Assembly: GCF_019423325.1 (NCBI RefSeq)
Contig: NZ_JAHZBQ010000002.1
Location: forward strand, 372,001 to 436,000
Reading direction: 5' to 3'
Source: Campylobacter sp.
GTDB taxonomy: Bacteria > Campylobacterota > Campylobacteria > Campylobacterales > Campylobacteraceae
Length of the DNA stretch: 64,000 nucleotides
A model generated the notes under the pieces. It saw only the letters and a program-made list of their open reading frames with translations, did not search any database and was not told the DNA's origin. The position numbers and the translations under genes are program-made. Each line of letters opens with the position of its first letter. Position 1 is the first letter of the stretch. This document shows, in pieces, positions 8,564 through 17,333 of the stretch.

Positions 8564-11011
8564 TTATAGCGACTGCAAAATTTTAGGTTTACTAAACGCC
8601 TGTATTGGCTTAATCTCCCCCTTAAATTTCTCAATCTGCGCTAGCACGGTGTGAGCCGAGTTGCTTTGTGCGAGACTTGACGTGCCTTTATCAAACGTAA
8701 GCACGTTTACGCAGCCGTGCTGGCAGAGGCTTTTCTCGCCCCAAACCTCGGGATCGTACCACGCGCCCTCGCAGATCGCTGCGACGCGCTCGGGCACGAT
8801 GTCGGTAACGAGCACGCCCGCTAAAATTTCGCCGCGATCGTTGAAAACGCGCACGATGTCGCCGTTCGCAAGCCCGCGCGCTTCGGCGTCTTTTGGATTG
8901 ATAAGCACCGGCTCTCTGCCGCTAACCTCGGCGAAATTTCTGATGATCGAGTTGTTTAGCTGACTGTGCAAGCGGTAGCGAGAGTGCGGGCTTACGATAT
9001 GAATCGGGTATTTCGCCGTCTTTTTCGCATCCCCCAGCCACTCTTTCGGCTCGATCCAAGTAGGCATCGGCGGGCAGTCGGCATAGCCCATCTTAGCGAT
9101 CGTTGGTGAGTAAAGCTCGATCTTGCCAGATGGGGTGCCTAGGCGGTTTTTGGCGGGATTTTCGCGGAATGCCGCAAGGCGCGTGTATAGCGCGCTGCTC
9201 TCGTCGTCCTTTTCAAAGCGCACGAAGCCTTTGTCGTAAAATTCCTCAAAGCTAGGCATCGTTATATTTAGACCTTTAGCTTGCTCTACGGCATCGGCGT
9301 AGAATTCCTTCATCCATCCTAGCTCGTCCTTGCCCTCGCTAAAGACCTCGCCGTATCCCCAGCGCTTGCAGATCTGCTCGCAGATCCAAAAGTCGCTCTT
9401 GCTCTCGCCCATCGGCTCGATTGCGGGCCTGTAAGCGACTATATATTCGCCAGTAGCGCCGGTTTGGTTGATGTCGTTTCTCTCGACCTCGACAGCCACC
9501 GGAAGCACGATATCGCTAAGCTTCGCCGTGCTCGTCCAGTAAGGCTCGGCGGTGATAACGGTGTCGAGCTTACGCCACTGCTTGACGATATTATTCACGT
9601 CTTGATGGCGCGTAAACATCGATCCGCACGCCATATAAGCAACCCTCATATGCGGCAGCTTGATTTTAGTGCCGTCGTAGTCGATCTGCTTACCCGGATG
9701 CTCCAGCGCCTCTATGCTGCGAGAGGACGGGATGGTAATGTTTTTCGCACTTTTCCAAGGCGCAGAGCCCGTGTTTTCGTATTTTTCATCTATACGAGTG
9801 CTAAGCCCCTTTAAAATTGGAGCCACTTTATTCGTAGCGCCCGCAGAACCGTAGCCTAAGCTAAATTCAAAGCCGAGACCCTCCTTGCCGATATACCCTA
9901 GCATCGCATTAAGCGCCACTAGCGCCCAGAAAGGCTGCTCGCCGTGATCGGCGCGCTGCAAACCGCGACCGATTAAAATCGTGCTCGGCTCCTTTGCAAG
10001 CGCCGTAGCAAATTTCACAATAGCCTCCTCGCTAAGCCCGCAAATTTTGCTCGCCCAAGCTGCGTCCTTCACGATTTTATCGCTCTCGCCTAGAAAATAC
10101 GCTTTAAATTTATTAAATCCGACGGTGTATTTTTTGATAAATTCCTCGTCATAGAGATTGTTCGTAAACAGATAATGGCACATACCGATGATGAGCGCGG
10201 TGTCGGTATTTGGGTGCAGGATGATATCTTCGCTATCAAAGTAGCGCGCGGTGTCGTTTCTCATTACGTTTACGCTATAAGTTTTGATGCCCGATTTCTT
10301 AAGCTCTTGCATGCCGATATAACCGTCGTGCGTAGGCGGAATGGATGAAATTTGATTGGTTACCGCAGGATCAGTCGCCCAAAATACGACGTTTTTGGCG
10401 TTTTTGACGATCGCTTTCCACGTAGTAGGCGCGTCGTAAACGGCGCTTGAGCCCAACACGTGAGGCATTATAACAAGCCCCGCGCCGGTGGAGTAATCGC
10501 CGCTTTCCTCTACGTAGCCGCCTAAAATTTTAAGCATTCGGTGCGCTACGGTGCGTCCCCAGCCGATCTTGCCGCTACCGCCCCACCAGTAGCACTCGCC
10601 ATAGATCGCCTCGGCGCCGTATTTGTCGAAATTTTCTTTCAAAGCCTTTGCGGCTAGATCAAGCGCTACGTCCCAGCTAACGCGCACGAACTCCTCTTTA
10701 CCGCGCAGTTCACTCTTTGCCGCACCTTTTGCCTTTAGATAACTTTTACGCACCATCGGATAGAGCACGCGGTTTTCGTTTTGGATATTATCCGGCAAGC
10801 TGTAATTCATCGTATTTGGAAATTTATCGCCTTCGAAATCGCTTACCGAAACGATCTGCGACGAGTTTAAATTTAGCCAAAAAGGACCGAATCTATTCGC
10901 GCCGAATACCTTTTTGTTATCGAAAATCGTCTGAGAAACCCCCTCAATCCTGCTAGCGCTTGCCGCGCTTGCGCCTAAAATCCCTGCCTTTAAAAAGTCT
11001 CGCCTTTTCAT
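8564..11011 (-). CDS. TorA-like molybdopterin N-/S-oxide reductase, copy 2
   Basis: A complete 815-residue Tat-exported molybdoenzyme of the DMSO/TMAO reductase family. Leader MKRRDFLKAG; GDYSTGAG with Ser174 as the expected molybdenum ligand; family blocks FWATDPAVT, GRGLQRADHGEQPFW and EPYWTSTAKLSDIVLP. Where copy 1 has GSYGW, this protein reads GECYWWGGSG (138-147), so the substrate pocket probably differs. It lies 13 bases after its own cytochrome c gene, with a divergent Crp/Fnr regulator upstream. It is not a recent duplicate of copy 1, because the sequences differ widely. TMAO, DMSO, biotin sulfoxide or methionine sulfoxide are all possible substrates. Confidence 0.9.
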   Translation of the reverse strand: MKRRDFLKAGILGASAASASRIEGVSQTIFDNKKVFGANRFGPFWLNLNSSQIVSVSDFEGDKFPNTMNYSLPDNIQNENRVLYPMVRKSYLKAKGAAKSELRGKEEFVRVSWDVALDLAAKALKENFDKYGAEAIYGECYWWGGSGKIGWGRTVAHRMLKILGGYVEESGDYSTGAGLVIMPHVLGSSAVYDAPTTWKAIVKNAKNVVFWATDPAVTNQISSIPPTHDGYIGMQELKKSGIKTYSVNVMRNDTARYFDSEDIILHPNTDTALIIGMCHYLFTNNLYDEEFIKKYTVGFNKFKAYFLGESDKIVKDAAWASKICGLSEEAIVKFATALAKEPSTILIGRGLQRADHGEQPFWALVALNAMLGYIGKEGLGFEFSLGYGSAGATNKVAPILKGLSTRIDEKYENTGSAPWKSAKNITIPSSRSIEALEHPGKQIDYDGTKIKLPHMRVAYMACGSMFTRHQDVNNIVKQWRKLDTVITAEPYWTSTAKLSDIVLPVAVEVERNDINQTGATGEYIVAYRPAIEPMGESKSDFWICEQICKRWGYGEVFSEGKDELGWMKEFYADAVEQAKGLNITMPSFEEFYDKGFVRFEKDDESSALYTRLAAFRENPAKNRLGTPSGKIELYSPTIAKMGYADCPPMPTWIEPKEWLGDAKKTAKYPIHIVSPHSRYRLHSQLNNSIIRNFAEVSGREPVLINPKDAEARGLANGDIVRVFNDRGEILAGVLVTDIVPERVAAICEGAWYDPEVWGEKSLCQHGCVNVLTFDKGTSSLAQSNSAHTVLAQIEKFKGEIKPIQAFSKPKILQSL

Positions 11012-11024
11012 CTGATCTCCTTTA

Positions 11025-11591
11025 TCATTCAGGTTTTTTTGCGTTGTGTTGTAGATATTTTATGATCAAATTTAGCTCGTCGCCCTCGAGCGCTACGTAG
11101 TTTGCATTGATCATCTCTTGTAAATTTGCAGGCCACTGATTTGCCGTGAAGCTCTTTGGCTCATGCAGGCGGTGACACGCCGAGCAGATCTGCTCGTAGT
11201 TTGTCTTTGCCTCCGCATAAAGAGCCTTAGCGTCCTTAGCTACGGCATCCGAACTGATCTCGTAAATCCCCTCGGCTTCGTACCAGATCTCGCCGTAATC
11301 GTCCTCGAGCTTTTTGCCCTTTTTAAAATTTGCTTCGGCTTCGTTCGTAAAAATCGCGTAAATTTCAGCCTCTTTCATATTTTTTTGTATTTGAAGCTGA
11401 TAGTTTTCGCTCACGACGCCTTTAATTTTAATCTTGGTAACGCCACCTTCGCTGGATATCACCTCGATCGGTGTTAAAATTTCAGCCTCGCCGATTGCTT
11501 TGCCGTCTTGCGAGATCGTAGCGGTTTTGGAGATCACCTCGCCGCCGAAAAGCGAACACGCACAGATAAATGAGATAAAAATTTTCCTCAT
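11025..11591 (-). CDS. Monohaem cytochrome c, partner of reductase copy 2
   Basis: A 188-residue periplasmic cytochrome and paralogue of the gene at 1761. It has a signal peptide (about residues 1-16), an N-terminal domain of unknown fold, one haem site CSACH at residues 136-140 followed by RLHEPKSFTANQWP, and a C-terminal helix (LNLIIKYLQHNAKK) like that of copy 1. It would feed electrons to the reductase 13 bases downstream. Its promoter appears to lie at 11624-11629 behind a palindrome that may bind the divergent regulator. No DsbB-like gene accompanies this copy. Confidence 0.88.
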   Translation of the reverse strand: MRKIFISFICACSLFGGEVISKTATISQDGKAIGEAEILTPIEVISSEGGVTKIKIKGVVSENYQLQIQKNMKEAEIYAIFTNEAEANFKKGKKLEDDYGEIWYEAEGIYEISSDAVAKDAKALYAEAKTNYEQICSACHRLHEPKSFTANQWPANLQEMINANYVALEGDELNLIIKYLQHNAKKPE

Positions 11592-11623
11592 AAAGTATCC
11601 TTTCTAGGTTGTCTTTAACGCGA

Positions 11624-11629
11624 ATTATA
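11624..11629 (-). promoter_or_regulatory. Candidate -10 box for the cytochrome/reductase copy 2 operon
   Basis: On the minus strand the hexamer reads TATAAT, 33 bases upstream of the cytochrome start. A start point six to eight bases downstream would place the palindrome at 11645-11672 about 41 bases upstream, the class II activator position of Crp/Fnr proteins. Confidence 0.55.
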
Positions 11630-11644
11630 AATCAAAGATAAATT

Positions 11645-11672
11645 TAAATTTGTCGCGATTGCGACGAATTTA
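11645..11672. promoter_or_regulatory. Candidate Crp/Fnr-type operator palindrome
   Basis: GTCGC, four spacer bases GATT, then GCGAC; the match extends outward by six A/T pairs per side after one mismatch, giving a 28-bp imperfect palindrome. Two five-base arms with a four-base spacer is the usual Crp/Fnr layout. It lies in the divergent gap between the cytochrome gene and the Crp/Fnr gene. Confidence 0.6.
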
Positions 11673-11718
11673 TCCTTTTTATGTAAAATTTACGTGAAAT
11701 TTTATGCAAAGAGCTGCT

Positions 11719-12300
11719 ATGATAGATAGACTAAATAACGATTACAGCGAGAAATTCGACTTTTTAAGCAGGGAGCGGATTGCTAAATTTAGGCGCGAAA
11801 GCTACGCTCGCGGTGACGTGATCTACGCGCAAAAGTTTAAATTTATCATTCTACTGCGCGGCAGGGCGAAGCTAAACTGCTACGAAAACGGTAAGGAATT
11901 TATCTTTAGCTTCGTAAGAAGCGGCGCCTACGTCTGCTTGGATAAAAACACGAGCCTTGAAATTTTAAGCGACTGCGAGACGCTGCAGATCAACATCTCG
12001 GAGCTTTTCGAGTTGCTCGGAGACGAGTTTGCAAGCTCGATCATAAACGCACTTATCAAAAACATCTACTCGCAGCGAATTTTAATTAAAGAGATCGTCT
12101 TTGCGAAGATCCAGACGCGGATTTTAAATTTCTTAAATCGCATTGCAAACGCAGATAAGATCGTGGAGCTTCCCTTTAATATAATGACGCTTGCAAGCCT
12201 GCTCGGTGCGCCTCGCCAAAACGTCTCTCAGGCGATTACGAAGCTCGTAAACGACAAAAAAATAGTGAAATTAAAGGGCAATAGAATTAAAATTTTGTAG
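11719..12300 (+). CDS. Crp/Fnr family transcription regulator
   Basis: A 193-residue regulator with an N-terminal cyclic-nucleotide-binding-type beta-roll (about 20-110), a long dimer helix, and a C-terminal winged helix with recognition segment APRQNVSQAITKLV. No cysteine cluster for an Fe-S centre is present, so it is not FNR itself. The start at 11719 is preferred over the in-frame ATG at 11704 because AAAGAG lies upstream of it. It is divergent from the cytochrome/reductase copy 2 operon with a palindrome between them, so control of that operon is likely. The effector is unknown. Confidence 0.82.
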   Translation: MIDRLNNDYSEKFDFLSRERIAKFRRESYARGDVIYAQKFKFIILLRGRAKLNCYENGKEFIFSFVRSGAYVCLDKNTSLEILSDCETLQINISELFELLGDEFASSIINALIKNIYSQRILIKEIVFAKIQTRILNFLNRIANADKIVELPFNIMTLASLLGAPRQNVSQAITKLVNDKKIVKLKGNRIKIL

Positions 12301-12367
12301 TTTGAATCTCGCGGCGAATCTAAATTTAAATATAAAAGGCTGTTTTAAGCAAAACCGCCTAGTAAAA

Positions 12368-12396
12368 AGGGCTAAAACCAAAATGGGATTAGCCCT
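12368..12396. terminator. Hairpin between convergent genes
   Basis: AGGGCTAA and its complement TTAGCCCT form an 8-bp stem over 13 bases, midway between the Crp/Fnr gene (plus, ending 12300) and the DUF805 gene (minus, ending 12442). Flanking A/T runs on both sides suit a two-way terminator. Confidence 0.4.
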
Positions 12397-12441
12397 AAAT
12401 TTAGCCTATTTGCAAAGCTTATGTGTGCTACAAAGCTGCGT

Positions 12442-12849
12442 TTAAAAAATCGAGCCTCTGCTTGCGGGTCGCAACGGATCGTCTCCAAAGCGGTTGCCTC
12501 CGTTAGTGCCTTGCTGGATAAAAAATACGATCAATACTACTGGACCTATTATCGGGACAAAAATTAACAGATAAAACCAGCCGCTTCTATCGGTATCATG
12601 CAGGCGTCTTACCGCTACGGCGATAGAAGGTAAAAGTATTGCCAATAAAAAGATTGAGTTAATGAAACCGATCATTCTACCGGAACTCGTAACGGCATAG
12701 GTGCCTAAAAAGCCATCCAATACTAACGTTACGATTCCTAAAAGTGCCGCAAATAATGCAAACCACCAGTACTCTGAACGTGGTGCACGCCCCTCAAAAT
12801 TACAATAATTCTCTTTGAGACAAGTGCGAACAGACTCTATAAAAGTCAT
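12442..12849 (-). CDS. DUF805 family membrane protein, copy 2
   Basis: A 135-residue paralogue of the protein at 4738. It shares the N-terminal MTFIESVRTCLKENY layout, the FEGRAPRSEYWWF block, RRLHDTDRSGWFYLL and a C-terminal G.NGGNRFGDDPL. Three to four transmembrane segments; one segment is shorter than in copy 1. Function unknown. Monocistronic, ending against the convergent Crp/Fnr gene. The following gap 12850-13146 holds no gene. Confidence 0.85.
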   Translation of the reverse strand: MTFIESVRTCLKENYCNFEGRAPRSEYWWFALFAALLGIVTLVLDGFLGTYAVTSSGRMIGFINSIFLLAILLPSIAVAVRRLHDTDRSGWFYLLIFVPIIGPVVLIVFFIQQGTNGGNRFGDDPLRPASRGSIF

Positions 12850-13146
12850 CTCAAACTCCTTTTTAAAAAATAAGATAAATTATATAATAGTGGCACTTAA
12901 ATTTGTCCTTTATATTGATTAAATTTCAAAATTTACCTTCGCCGCCGCGCTGTCTGGCAAATACATTAAAATTTATCTCGAATGAACTTAATAGCGAGCT
13001 GTTTGATAAGCGGAGGAGGGTAGGTTAGGCGGAACAAATTTTGCTTTTTCGCTCGCGTTAAATGACAAAGTAGAGCGGCTGCGACTGGCGCAATTATAAT
13101 AGCGATTTTATCCGCTTGCCACGCCGTGCTGCTTAAATTTTAAAAT

Positions 13147-14172
13147 TTACTTCTCTTTGCGGCTTAAAATTTTAGAAATTTTTGCAGCGTCGTAAGTTTT
13201 TGCCTGCGCTTTTAGAAACTCGCAAAGCTCCTTCTGCTTGCAAAGGCCGTGAGCGAGCAAAAACTCCGCCGTGTCTGTATCATCCAGTACTGAGGCTAGC
13301 TTAATCAAGCCCGTTAACTCATTTTGCGGTAGCTCGCGCAAGCTTTGAAATTTTAAAATTTCCTCTACATAGCGTAGCCTTCCGTCGCGGAATTTTTTAA
13401 ATCTCGCGCTATTTATGAACTCACGAGCGCGTGGATCAGGCGGATTTTTATATGCCGAAACGATAAAACCTGCATCTCGTAAAAATAGCAGCTCACCGCC
13501 TGCAACCGAGCTTACCACGCCGCTAATATCTGTAGCGCCCAGCTCAAGAAGCAATGAAAACGTCTCAAAATCTCCGCACGATGTGGCTAGATGTAACGAT
13601 CCGCGTGCATGTATATTTGCGCCGTGCTCTACCAAAAATCGCACTAATCGCAGCACATCCGCATTTTTTAAAATTGTGCGACGTCCTAACTTTTCGCTTG
13701 GAGTTATCAAATTCTTTTCGTCTGCACCTAAATCAGCACTGCTTGGCGCATCAATACCCGCACCAAAATCAAGCGGACAGCCGTAAGAAATCGCAGTTTG
13801 CAACGGCGAGCCGATATATCCTTCATTGTAGTTCAAATCAGGCTTAAACGCAAGTATTCGAGTAATTCGTGTAAAATCAAGCTTTCCACTTCGCATTAGT
13901 TTCATATTTGCAATAAATGGCGTAAAAATCCGCTCGCCAAACTCCCCGAAATCCTCGTCGATCCTGCCCCTGTTTTGCGCCGCGAATTCCAAAAGCGCGT
14001 CCAAGCCCGCATCTATCTGCGCATTGCTAGCATTTTCATCGTAAAAAATTTCAAAATTTGGCTGCGATAAATTTGACTCTGCTTGCTGTGAAGCAGAAAC
14101 TCTCGGGTCATCCTTAGCGGCGCCGAAAGCGCAGCTCGCAAGCAAAAGCCACAAAAAGATAAAATTTTTCAT
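13147..14172 (-). CDS. Ankyrin-repeat lipoprotein or secreted protein
   Basis: A 341-residue exported protein. The start is set at the ATG giving MKNFIFLWLLLASCAFGA, a signal sequence with lipobox-like LASC; the longer frame to 14253 adds an unlikely extension. Ankyrin-like units are visible in PLQTAISYGCPLDFG, RLVRFLVEHGANIHARGSLHLATSCGDFETFSLLLELGA (given in two parts: RLVRFLVEHGAN, then LHLATSCGDFETFSLLLELG) and TAEFLLAHGLC. These suggest a protein-protein interaction role in the periplasm or at the outer membrane. It is divergent from the solute-binding gene at 14342. The partner is unknown, and cleavage at Cys15 versus an ordinary signal peptidase I site cannot be decided. Confidence 0.72.
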   Translation of the reverse strand: MKNFIFLWLLLASCAFGAAKDDPRVSASQQAESNLSQPNFEIFYDENASNAQIDAGLDALLEFAAQNRGRIDEDFGEFGERIFTPFIANMKLMRSGKLDFTRITRILAFKPDLNYNEGYIGSPLQTAISYGCPLDFGAGIDAPSSADLGADEKNLITPSEKLGRRTILKNADVLRLVRFLVEHGANIHARGSLHLATSCGDFETFSLLLELGATDISGVVSSVAGGELLFLRDAGFIVSAYKNPPDPRAREFINSARFKKFRDGRLRYVEEILKFQSLRELPQNELTGLIKLASVLDDTDTAEFLLAHGLCKQKELCEFLKAQAKTYDAAKISKILSRKEK

Positions 14173-14341
14173 ATCGCCCTCGCTTAAATTTTGCACGATT
14201 ATATCAAATCTAAGGCTAAATTTAACGGTGCCTTGGAATTTCATAAAAAGCAAATGGCAAATAAATTTAGCCTAAAAAAGCGCCTTTTGATTTTAATTTC
14301 GCTAGAATTAGCCATAAATAACCTAAACAAAGGAGCGGCAA

Positions 14342-15145
14342 ATGAAACTACTTTTTACTTTGATCTTGCTTTGTGCGGGGCTTTTTGCAAACACGCTGCA
14401 AGAGATCAGAAATAGCGGCGTCATCAGAGTAGGCGTCAGAGATGGCAGACCGCCTTTTAGCGAGATTAGCGGCGGTAAATTTGAAGGTTTTGAGATCGAG
14501 CTTGCCAATGCGATCGCAAAGGCGATTTTCGGTGCCAAACAAGGCGAAGTGCAGTTTGTCTCTCTAAGCGCCGCCGATCGCGTCTCGTATCTAGTCAATA
14601 ATAAAGTCGATATAGTTGCAGCTACCTTCGTCATCGATTCGGCGCGCAAAAATCATGTAGACTTCTCGATGCCGTATTTTTCGACCAATCTCGGCGTACT
14701 AACTCGCAAAGCGGACGCCATCAAAGATATATCGCGTTTGCGCGATATGAGGCTCATAACCGAAGAGGGCACGACCGTAGATAATTACCTCAAAAAAGAG
14801 AAATTTAGCAACGTAAGCTACTGCAAAAATACAAGCGAATGCTACGCGATGATCCGTGACGGCAAAGCCGACGGATACGTCAATCTAAATATCACGGTGC
14901 TAGCCTACGCCGTCGTGGACGATACGCTCGAAGTGCCGTTTCAAAACTTCGGCAAGCCCGATTTCATCGGTATTGGCGTGCAAAAAGGAAATAAGGAGCT
15001 ACTTGATTTTATCAACGCAGAGCTTGTAAAACTAAGCAAAGAGGGCTTTTTCAAAAAGGCTTATCAGGACACCTTTGAGCCTTTTTACCGCGGTACGGCG
15101 GATAAAAAATACTTCCTTTTAGACGGAATTTATGACTTGCTATAA
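14342..15145 (+). CDS. Periplasmic solute-binding protein, family 3 (paralogue 1 of 6)
   Basis: A 267-residue amino-acid-type solute-binding protein with signal peptide MKLLFTLILLCAGLFA. It has the family 3 patterns SGVIRVGVRDGRPPFS, GFEIELANAIAKAIFG, VDFSMPYFSTNLGVL and DGYVNLNITVLAYAV. It shares with five paralogues a CX5C pair (CKNTSEC) and a conserved tail ending KKYFLLDGIYDLL. Binding proteins of this type deliver polar amino acids to ABC permeases, but no permease or ATPase gene is present. An AAAGGAG site precedes the ATG. The next paralogue follows after a 224-base gap. Confidence 0.88.
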   Translation: MKLLFTLILLCAGLFANTLQEIRNSGVIRVGVRDGRPPFSEISGGKFEGFEIELANAIAKAIFGAKQGEVQFVSLSAADRVSYLVNNKVDIVAATFVIDSARKNHVDFSMPYFSTNLGVLTRKADAIKDISRLRDMRLITEEGTTVDNYLKKEKFSNVSYCKNTSECYAMIRDGKADGYVNLNITVLAYAVVDDTLEVPFQNFGKPDFIGIGVQKGNKELLDFINAELVKLSKEGFFKKAYQDTFEPFYRGTADKKYFLLDGIYDLL

Positions 15146-15369
15146 AAGCGAGCTAGAAATTAAAATATAAAATTTATCGAAGGCAGTTTGCATAACGAAT
15201 AAATCTTGGGATTTAAAATTTAGAATTTGCGAAATTTTAAATCCCCGCTTTGCCCCTAAATTTTAAACCTGCATACGCGCGGTGATTGAATTTTAAACCG
15301 CTTGCATTTATTTTCTCTAAAATATATAGTGCTATAATTATTTCAAAACTAAAAAGTAGGGGGCTTTTT

Positions 15370-16182
15370 ATGAGATTACTTTTTATTTTAGCCTTATTTT
15401 GCGCTAGCATTTTTGCAAATACACTAGATGAAATCAGGCAGGCAGGTGTTATCAGAGTGGGCGTGCGCGAAGGTCGTCCGCCGCTAAGCGAGTCTAATAA
15501 CGGCAAGTTTGAGGGTTTTGAAATCGAGCTTGCTAGCTCAATCGCCAAAGACATTTTCGGCGATAAAAAGGGCGAAGTGCAGTTCGTAGCCGTAACCGCA
15601 GGCGATAGAATCCCGTTTTTGAAAAATAACAAGGTCGATATGGTCATCGGCACCTTTATGATTACGCAAGAGCGTAAGAAGCAGGTGGATTTCTCACTTC
15701 CGTATCTATCGGTAAATTTTGGCATCGTAACGCGTAAAGAGGATCAAGTGAAGGACTTCGCACAGGTTCGTGATATGAGAATTTCAATCGAAAAAAATCC
15801 CAACGGCTCGATGACCGAGCGCTATCTACGCAAAGAGAAATTTAGCAATTTGGTCTATTGCAAAAATACTAGCGAGTGTTACGCGATGATGAAGGACGGC
15901 AGAGCCGACGGCTACGCCAACGACAACATCATCGTCCTAGCCTATGCTGTCGTGGACGATACGCTCGAAGTGCCGTTTAAAAACCTAGGCGCGGCGGAAT
16001 TCTTAGGCGTCGGCGTGCAAAAAGGCAATCAAAGCCTGCTTGATTTCATCAATGCCGATCTAATTAAGCTAAGCAAAGAGGGCTTTTTCAAAAAGGCTTA
16101 TGAGGACACTTTCGAGCCATTTTACCGCGGCACTGCGGATAAAAAATACTTCCTGCTAGACGGAATTTATAATATGCTTTAG
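15370..16182 (+). CDS. Periplasmic solute-binding protein, family 3 (paralogue 2 of 6)
   Basis: A 270-residue close paralogue of the preceding gene: signal peptide MRLLFILALFCASIFA, GVIRVGVREGRPPLSE, GFEIELASSIAKDIFG, the CX5C pair CKNTSEC, and tail KKYFLLDGIYNML. The start is placed at the ATG after TAGGGGG rather than at the longer frame from 15286. It probably arose by tandem duplication of the gene at 14342. The ligand is unknown; ligand-contact positions differ between the two (for example GRPPFSEI versus GRPPLSES). A hairpin at 16201 probably ends the transcript. Confidence 0.88.
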   Translation: MRLLFILALFCASIFANTLDEIRQAGVIRVGVREGRPPLSESNNGKFEGFEIELASSIAKDIFGDKKGEVQFVAVTAGDRIPFLKNNKVDMVIGTFMITQERKKQVDFSLPYLSVNFGIVTRKEDQVKDFAQVRDMRISIEKNPNGSMTERYLRKEKFSNLVYCKNTSECYAMMKDGRADGYANDNIIVLAYAVVDDTLEVPFKNLGAAEFLGVGVQKGNQSLLDFINADLIKLSKEGFFKKAYEDTFEPFYRGTADKKYFLLDGIYNML

Positions 16183-16200
16183 ATCTTAGAATTCTAAGGC

Positions 16201-16228
16201 GCGGAATTTTGAAATTTTGAAATTCCGC
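16201..16228 (+). terminator. GCGGAATTT hairpin after solute-binding gene 2
   Basis: GCGGAATTT and its complement AAATTCCGC form a 9-bp stem 18 bases after the stop codon. There is no long T-run, so termination is tentative. It belongs to the GGAATTTT hairpin family of this region. Confidence 0.45.
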
Positions 16229-16633
16229 TTCGCACGCGGCGAGTAGAATTCCGCGATCTGCAAATTTTGGAATTTTAGTAAGCGAGAAATTCCGCAAAAT
16301 TTCAAAATTTAAAATTTTATCTCACGCTCGGTTTAAAAACATCTATTCCATTCGGAGCAAAATTTCACGCTATGATAGAATTTTAAAATTTTATGCATGA
16401 CGGAATTTTAGAATTTTACCCGCACCGAGAATTTTAAAATCCTATGCTGCAACAGAATTTCGTAGTTGAGGGCTTTTGCGCTGCGATAAAATATAAAATT
16501 TATCGTGTGATATAAAATCCCCCAGATAAGCGCGATAAATTTAAAAGGATAAAATTCTGCGTGAGGCAAATTCTGACTCACGGCAAAAGCGCAGTCGCCG
16601 CAGATGCTATTTTAAACTTTCAGCCGTTAAATT
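16229..16633. repeat. Gap filled with GAATTTTA / AAAATTTTA words
   Basis: About 400 bases dense in GAATTTTA, AAAATTTTAT and GGAATTTT words in both orientations. No gene was recognised. Confidence 0.6.
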
Positions 16634-17221
16634 TTACTCAAACGCCTTGTAGTGCGCCTCATCGGCGAACTCAAGCATCTCGCGATCGCCCCTACTGTCG
16701 CCGTAAGCGATAACGCGATCGAAAGCCTGCACGTCGTATGCCGCGCGCACGCGAGCGACCTTTTGCGCGCCGTAGCAGTTCTGCCCCTCGATCTCGCCCG
16801 TGATGATGCCGCCTTTGCGCCGTATTTTAGTGCCTAAAAGCTCCAAGCCCTGCGCGTCGCACCACGGACGTAGCCAATCTTCGAGCGAGGCGGTGACGAT
16901 GACGATCTTATCGCCCGCGGCTTTATAGCTTGCGATCTTGTCCATCGCGCTTTGTTTTAGGATATCTTCGATGTGGGTGGTGGAGTATTTTTTGCAAATT
17001 TTATCAAATTTATCGGCGCTCATGCCTGCAAAAAAATAGCCCAAGAGCTTTCTGCGCGTAAAATTATTGCTCGCAAGACCTAACTTATACGCCGCTAAAA
17101 TGGGTGATAGCACCAAAATCCCGCGAAAAAATTTCTTAAATCCGACTACGTAGGCGACGAACTCGAGCAGCGAATCATCGCGCGTGATCGTGCCGTCAAA
17201 GTCGAATAAAACAAGATTCAT
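16634..17221 (-). CDS. HAD-IB family phosphatase (SerB-like)
   Basis: A 195-residue HAD-superfamily hydrolase of subfamily IB, the group of phosphoserine phosphatase. Motif I DFDGT has nucleophile Asp7 and acid Asp9; motif II is IVTAS (Ser for the phosphate); motif III-like Lys lies in GAQKVARV; motif IV is YGDSRGDREML. The insert near 25-70 (FFRGILVLSP...KLGLASNNFTRRKLLGY) is the alpha-helical cap typical of HAD-IB proteins. The substrate cannot be told from sequence; phosphoserine or a lipid phosphate are candidates. The typA gene lies upstream on the same strand, separated by a strong terminator. Confidence 0.82.
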   Translation of the reverse strand: MNLVLFDFDGTITRDDSLLEFVAYVVGFKKFFRGILVLSPILAAYKLGLASNNFTRRKLLGYFFAGMSADKFDKICKKYSTTHIEDILKQSAMDKIASYKAAGDKIVIVTASLEDWLRPWCDAQGLELLGTKIRRKGGIITGEIEGQNCYGAQKVARVRAAYDVQAFDRVIAYGDSRGDREMLEFADEAHYKAFE

Positions 17222-17270
17222 TGCCTCTCCTAGTAAAATTTCAGAAGCGTAAATTTTAAAATTTACCTAT

Positions 17271-17307
17271 AAAAAAGGCGTGAAATTTAAAAGCTAAATT
17301 TCACGCC
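17271..17307 (-). terminator. Rho-independent terminator of typA
   Basis: On the minus strand GGCGTGAAATTT, a seven-base loop, AAATTTCACGCC, then six T. The stem has 12 perfect pairs and the hairpin begins 26 bases after the typA stop. Confidence 0.88.
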
Positions 17308-17333
17308 GAATTTTAAAATTTCATCCAAAAATT

